From positions 1,609,999 to 1,673,998 of the forward strand of contig NZ_LMPS01000001.1 of the NCBI RefSeq assembly GCF_001424405.1: DNA of 64,000 nt, given 5' to 3'. Position numbers and translations under genes: made by a program. The notes under the pieces are model-generated. The model saw only the letters and a list, made by a program, of their open reading frames with translations, was not told where the DNA came from and did not search any database. Shown in pieces: positions 60,783 to 64,000 of the stretch. Numbering within the stretch: the stretch's first letter is position 1; each line of letters starts with the position of its first letter. The stretch is from Dyadobacter sp. Leaf189 (lineage in GTDB: Bacteria > Bacteroidota > Bacteroidia > Cytophagales > Spirosomataceae).

Positions 60783-62351
60783 ATGTTAAAAAATGTATTG
60801 ATCGGAATCGGGGGAACCGGTTCCCGGGTTATTGAATCGGTTATTCACTTATGCGCGGCAGGACTTGGCCCGGATAAGCTGCACATTTTCATGATCGACC
60901 CCGATCAGGGAAATGGTAACCTGACCAGGACGCACACATTGATCAAAAATTACATTGAGCTCAGAAATAAGTTCCAGCGGACTGAAAACAACAATTCTTT
61001 CAAAACAGAAATTGTGATCCCGCCGGGCGACAAGCAGTTCGTCTGGAATATTTTCGAAGAGAGCAATTACACCCTCGCGAAATACATTAACTATGACAAT
61101 ATCGTCAAGACCAAACCGGAAATTGCGGATCTCGCGAATGTCCTGTTTACTGAAAAGGAGTTAAACACTTCCCTTAACAAAGGTTTTCGCGGGCATCCAT
61201 CCATTGGCGCGGTGGTCATGGCAGATCCGCCGATGGAAGAATATCCTTTCAAAATGCTGTGGGACGGGATTGATGCTTTCGGGGAAAATGAACTGCGCGT
61301 GTTTATTGTCGGCTCCATATTTGGAGGAACGGGTGCAGCCGGGTTTCCGACGCTGGGTTCTCGCCAGCTGATCAAATTCAACGATACCATGCAGGCGACG
61401 CTGAGTGGAGAACAAAGCCGGGTTTTGCTGGGCGGCGCATTGGTATTGCCGTATTTTAGCTTTTCGGTAGACAGCGCCAGCAGCGCGGGCGAGCCGATGT
61501 TTGTCACGACCGGGGATTTTCCCATTGCGACCAAAGCGGCTTTGCAGTATTACAATGACAAGCAGCTCGGTTTTGACCAATATTACTTTATCGGTGATTC
61601 GCTGGCGCAAAAGGTTGGGGATTTCAGCACGGGCAGTTCAACCCAGCAAAACAAGCCGCATTACATTGAAATGGTCAGCGCGCTGGCCGGATTTGACTTT
61701 TTCAGCCAGCCTGCGCAGTTACCCGCAAACAACAAAAAATACTTTCTGGCCAGTCGGGAAACTGAGAAAATTAACTGGAATGTGCTCCCGCTCACGAGGG
61801 ACAGTGCAGGCCTGACCGCCCATAAGCGCAAATTCAAAACTGCTCTTTCTGATTTCACGGTTTTTGCCTACGCCTATCTCACTTATGGAAAAAAGGAGCT
61901 TGGCAGGACGCACAACGAGGTTTCCATGCAAACCTGGTACCGGGAAAATTTCGGCCGCATTTTGAAGGAAGATAACCACCTGCATAACCCGCGGCACAAT
62001 CAGAATAATGACCTGTACGCGGCTGCGGATTATTTTCTGAATGCGTTTTTGTACTGGATAGCCTCCATGGATGATGGTGAGACCGTTTTTCTGATCGACA
62101 GCAAAAAGCTGGTAAACGGGTCGATCACGCCCAATAAAAAGCTTGACCTTTTTGATCCCGACACCAACATCGGGAACATTGGCGAACTGATCAAAGGCGA
62201 TTCCAAGCGCAAGACTTTTCACGCGTTCCTGGGAGACGACGGACTTCAGGATGCCATTATCAGGGACAATATCACTGCTGGCAGCAAATATCTGAACATC
62301 TTTTTTGACGCAGCTGCCAGGTTTAATCGCAAAAATCAGGTCAACAATTAA
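60783..62351 (+). CDS. Tubulin/FtsZ-like GTPase
   Basis: 522 aa. The N-terminal Rossmann start is VLIGIGGTGSRVIESVIHL, and the tubulin-type nucleotide signature FGGTGAAG lies at about residues 180-187 (within GSIFGGTGAAGFPTLG), followed by ALVLPYFSFS. It does not match FtsZ proper, lacks the FtsZ T7 motif pattern I can find, and fits the Tubulin_2 or FtsZ-like families predicted to remodel membranes. It is the core of a tight operon with vWA and membrane genes. A C-terminal third has no known domain. Confidence 0.85.
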   Translation: MLKNVLIGIGGTGSRVIESVIHLCAAGLGPDKLHIFMIDPDQGNGNLTRTHTLIKNYIELRNKFQRTENNNSFKTEIVIPPGDKQFVWNIFEESNYTLAKYINYDNIVKTKPEIADLANVLFTEKELNTSLNKGFRGHPSIGAVVMADPPMEEYPFKMLWDGIDAFGENELRVFIVGSIFGGTGAAGFPTLGSRQLIKFNDTMQATLSGEQSRVLLGGALVLPYFSFSVDSASSAGEPMFVTTGDFPIATKAALQYYNDKQLGFDQYYFIGDSLAQKVGDFSTGSSTQQNKPHYIEMVSALAGFDFFSQPAQLPANNKKYFLASRETEKINWNVLPLTRDSAGLTAHKRKFKTALSDFTVFAYAYLTYGKKELGRTHNEVSMQTWYRENFGRILKEDNHLHNPRHNQNNDLYAAADYFLNAFLYWIASMDDGETVFLIDSKKLVNGSITPNKKLDLFDPDTNIGNIGELIKGDSKRKTFHAFLGDDGLQDAIIRDNITAGSKYLNIFFDAAARFNRKNQVNN

Positions 62352-62362
62352 CGCGCTGATCC

Positions 62363-64000
62363 ATGTCACAGAAACATTTATATCTCCCTAAATTGGCTGC
62401 GGGCGCTGAAATCAGCGAACCTGCTGCGGATGCACTCTGGGAGGACAAGCAACGAAGGGTAATCACCGACATAGGAAACGGGATCGAAATAGACGAGTCT
62501 GCTCAAACGCGGGGCGTCTCGTCCATTCCCGACATTTACGCACGGCCACTTACTTTTCAGGGCGCGCTGAGTTCCGAAAAACATCCGCTCCGCGACCGCA
62601 TTGTGCAGGAATGGAAAGGATTGCTAAGCTTGCTCGCATTGCATTCCGTGAAGCCGGATTTAGGAAAGCTGCAAATCTCGCCGGTCCAATTCAACGATGA
62701 GAAATTCTGCCGCGCGTTGGTGAACCTGGCGCCGAAACCCATCGAGCTGCAATCCAATGGTACCACTTATGCGTGGACGGACATTCTGATCATTAAGTTC
62801 GGGGATATCGCGATCGGTGCAATGTCGCCGGCTACGTTGGTTTACACCTCGGCCGACTACAACCGAAAGTTGAAAGACCTTCGCGGATTTTCACTGAAAG
62901 ACAGCGAAGGTTATCTGCGGCCGCCGCTGAAATATGAGGGGCTGGAATATGTGGGCAAATGGCTGGAAGATTTCCTTGACAAATTCAACAGGATCGCGCA
63001 GACCAATGACACACCTTCTCAGGGTCACATTTACATTGGTGACATTAACCGCCTGCTGGCCGACTGGCTTAAAGAAATCAAGCAGGAGCTGGGCCTTGCT
63101 CAGGATAAGATTATCCAGTCCAATAAGGTGAAAGTAGCAGAGGAAATGCCCGAGGCGATCCGCCGGAATCCGCCTGCATTTCTGTCGCGTTACGAGATTT
63201 ATCAGCACATACTTACGCCGCTTGTGGAAGGGGATGTGGATAGCGAACGGACGAAGTCCGATTACAGCCTTTCTATGTCGCGTAATAAGTCGGGTTATCT
63301 CGAAAACAAATCGGGATACAAGGAAGTGGTTGTCATCACGCCCTCGCTGCTGTCGCAAAACAAAACTTTGTGGGACGGGTTAACGCCCCGCGAGCTGGGT
63401 GACGATACGCATTCGCTGGTAAGCAAATTCTTCAATGAAGAATCCGGTGCATTTATCAATAACATCAACCTTAAAAACCACGACTCGATCTGGATCAGAC
63501 CCGAGCTTTATTTCCTGACAGACTCGCTGTTGAAGAATAAAACGGACGACGATATCCTGAATACGTCCGAGTCATTTTTGAATGGAAACGAAACAGAATT
63601 CATTCTGCCGTTCAGGAAAGAAATCCTTTATTTCTTCACCCCGGACGATATTCAGGAGAAACTGAAACCACGCTTTGTCAAGACAGACGAAAAGGTGATT
63701 TTTTCTTTCTTCCTGCCGCTGATCGACGGGCAGCGTGTGGAAATCAAAAAGACATTCAGGACGGCCAAGTCGGGTTTGCAGAAAGGGGAGGGCGAAATTG
63801 TGGAAGTGGAAGTGCCTGTCCTGGAAATCTTCCCGGACTATCTTGGCGATTTCTGGTGCCAGTATTTCATGCTGTGTTCCAACATTGATACTTTCAAAAT
63901 CGCGCCCCTGAATTTTGCGGAGCATATCACAGTCTCGCAGAAAGAACAAAAAATAGAAACCAATCAGGATCGTGAACGGGCCGAGATCATCCGCATTTCG
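62363..64000 (+). CDS. Large protein of the FtsZ-like operon, incomplete at the window end
   Basis: The frame from ATG 62363 is open to base 64000, at least 546 codons. The start is 11 bp after the tubulin-like stop codon. No signal peptide, membrane helix or known domain is seen. Regions rich in charged residues (LADWLKEIKQELGLAQDKII, IYFFTPDDIQEKLKPRF-type stretches) suggest a cytoplasmic protein, perhaps an adaptor of the GTPase. The C-terminus is unknown. Confidence 0.8.
   Translation, partial: MSQKHLYLPKLAAGAEISEPAADALWEDKQRRVITDIGNGIEIDESAQTRGVSSIPDIYARPLTFQGALSSEKHPLRDRIVQEWKGLLSLLALHSVKPDLGKLQISPVQFNDEKFCRALVNLAPKPIELQSNGTTYAWTDILIIKFGDIAIGAMSPATLVYTSADYNRKLKDLRGFSLKDSEGYLRPPLKYEGLEYVGKWLEDFLDKFNRIAQTNDTPSQGHIYIGDINRLLADWLKEIKQELGLAQDKIIQSNKVKVAEEMPEAIRRNPPAFLSRYEIYQHILTPLVEGDVDSERTKSDYSLSMSRNKSGYLENKSGYKEVVVITPSLLSQNKTLWDGLTPRELGDDTHSLVSKFFNEESGAFINNINLKNHDSIWIRPELYFLTDSLLKNKTDDDILNTSESFLNGNETEFILPFRKEILYFFTPDDIQEKLKPRFVKTDEKVIFSFFLPLIDGQRVEIKKTFRTAKSGLQKGEGEIVEVEVPVLEIFPDYLGDFWCQYFMLCSNIDTFKIAPLNFAEHITVSQKEQKIETNQDRERAEIIRIS

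Noticed and set aside
62378..62766. Minus-strand frames opposite the last gene
   Set aside because: The plus-strand frame is open for 546 codons in operon context; the others are shadows.

Overview
The window comes from a member of the Bacteroidota, most likely order Cytophagales and resembling Dyadobacter (this is inference; no search was run). The signs are a SusC/SusD pair, TAnnTTTG-type -7 promoter elements, weak Shine-Dalgarno signals, Bacteroidota-type RNA polymerase omega, a type IX secretion PorD-like protein, a C-terminal T9SS sorting domain, and many lipoproteins and OMP_b-brl receptors. Coding density is high, the genome looks chromosomal, and no phage, insertion sequence or CRISPR array was seen.

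Layout. 1-330: three tandem tRNA-Asp(GTC) copies, the middle one carrying two mutually complementary insertions. 428-4999 (-): susD/susC, with a structured leader at 5050-5126. 5598-5758 (-): an unusual 161-nt tRNA-like RNA. 5929-8782 (+): Lrp regulator, PadR regulator with a palindromic operator, TonB with an extra N-terminal domain, DnaQ-type exonuclease and a small lipoprotein. 8891: tRNA-Ala. 9240-13298 (+): a response regulator / KaiC / KaiB / KaiB / PAS histidine kinase operon, followed by a seven-repeat lipoprotein. 14572-18231 (+): oxidative pentose phosphate operon gnd-zwf-pgl. 18391-19406 (+): small membrane protein and SPFH protein. 19469-22292 (-): ABC transporter operon with a YtrA-like GntR regulator, a 28-aa membrane microprotein and a candidate operator. 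22410-25364 (-): MocA-like, XdhC-like and cysteine desulfurase. 25497-28337 (-): DabA with only a fragment of its DabB partner. 28592-34460: Prx6 peroxiredoxin, a multi-pass membrane protein, a TonB-dependent receptor, an orphan sensor-like protein and a lipoprotein.

34699-51416 is mostly housekeeping: htpG, a helix-hairpin-helix protein, rho with a long disordered insertion, coaX/OMP/lptC, cytochrome c/SCO, recN, an LSm-like small protein, porD-like, coaBC, rpoZ, bamD, a T9SS-sorted protein and an OstA/LptA-like protein. 51536-57037: tilS, a large TPR-CHAT protein, and a convergent ECF sigma / anti-sigma-like TPR pair.

57607-64000 (+) is the most unusual part. It holds an outer-membrane barrel, a frameshifted lipoprotein remnant, and then a tight operon of a secreted duplicated-repeat protein, a vWA-like lipoprotein, a four-TM membrane protein, a tubulin/FtsZ-like GTPase and a large unknown protein that runs off the window. 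This is the best candidate for a poorly described system. The Kai cluster and the two aberrant tRNA-like RNAs come next.
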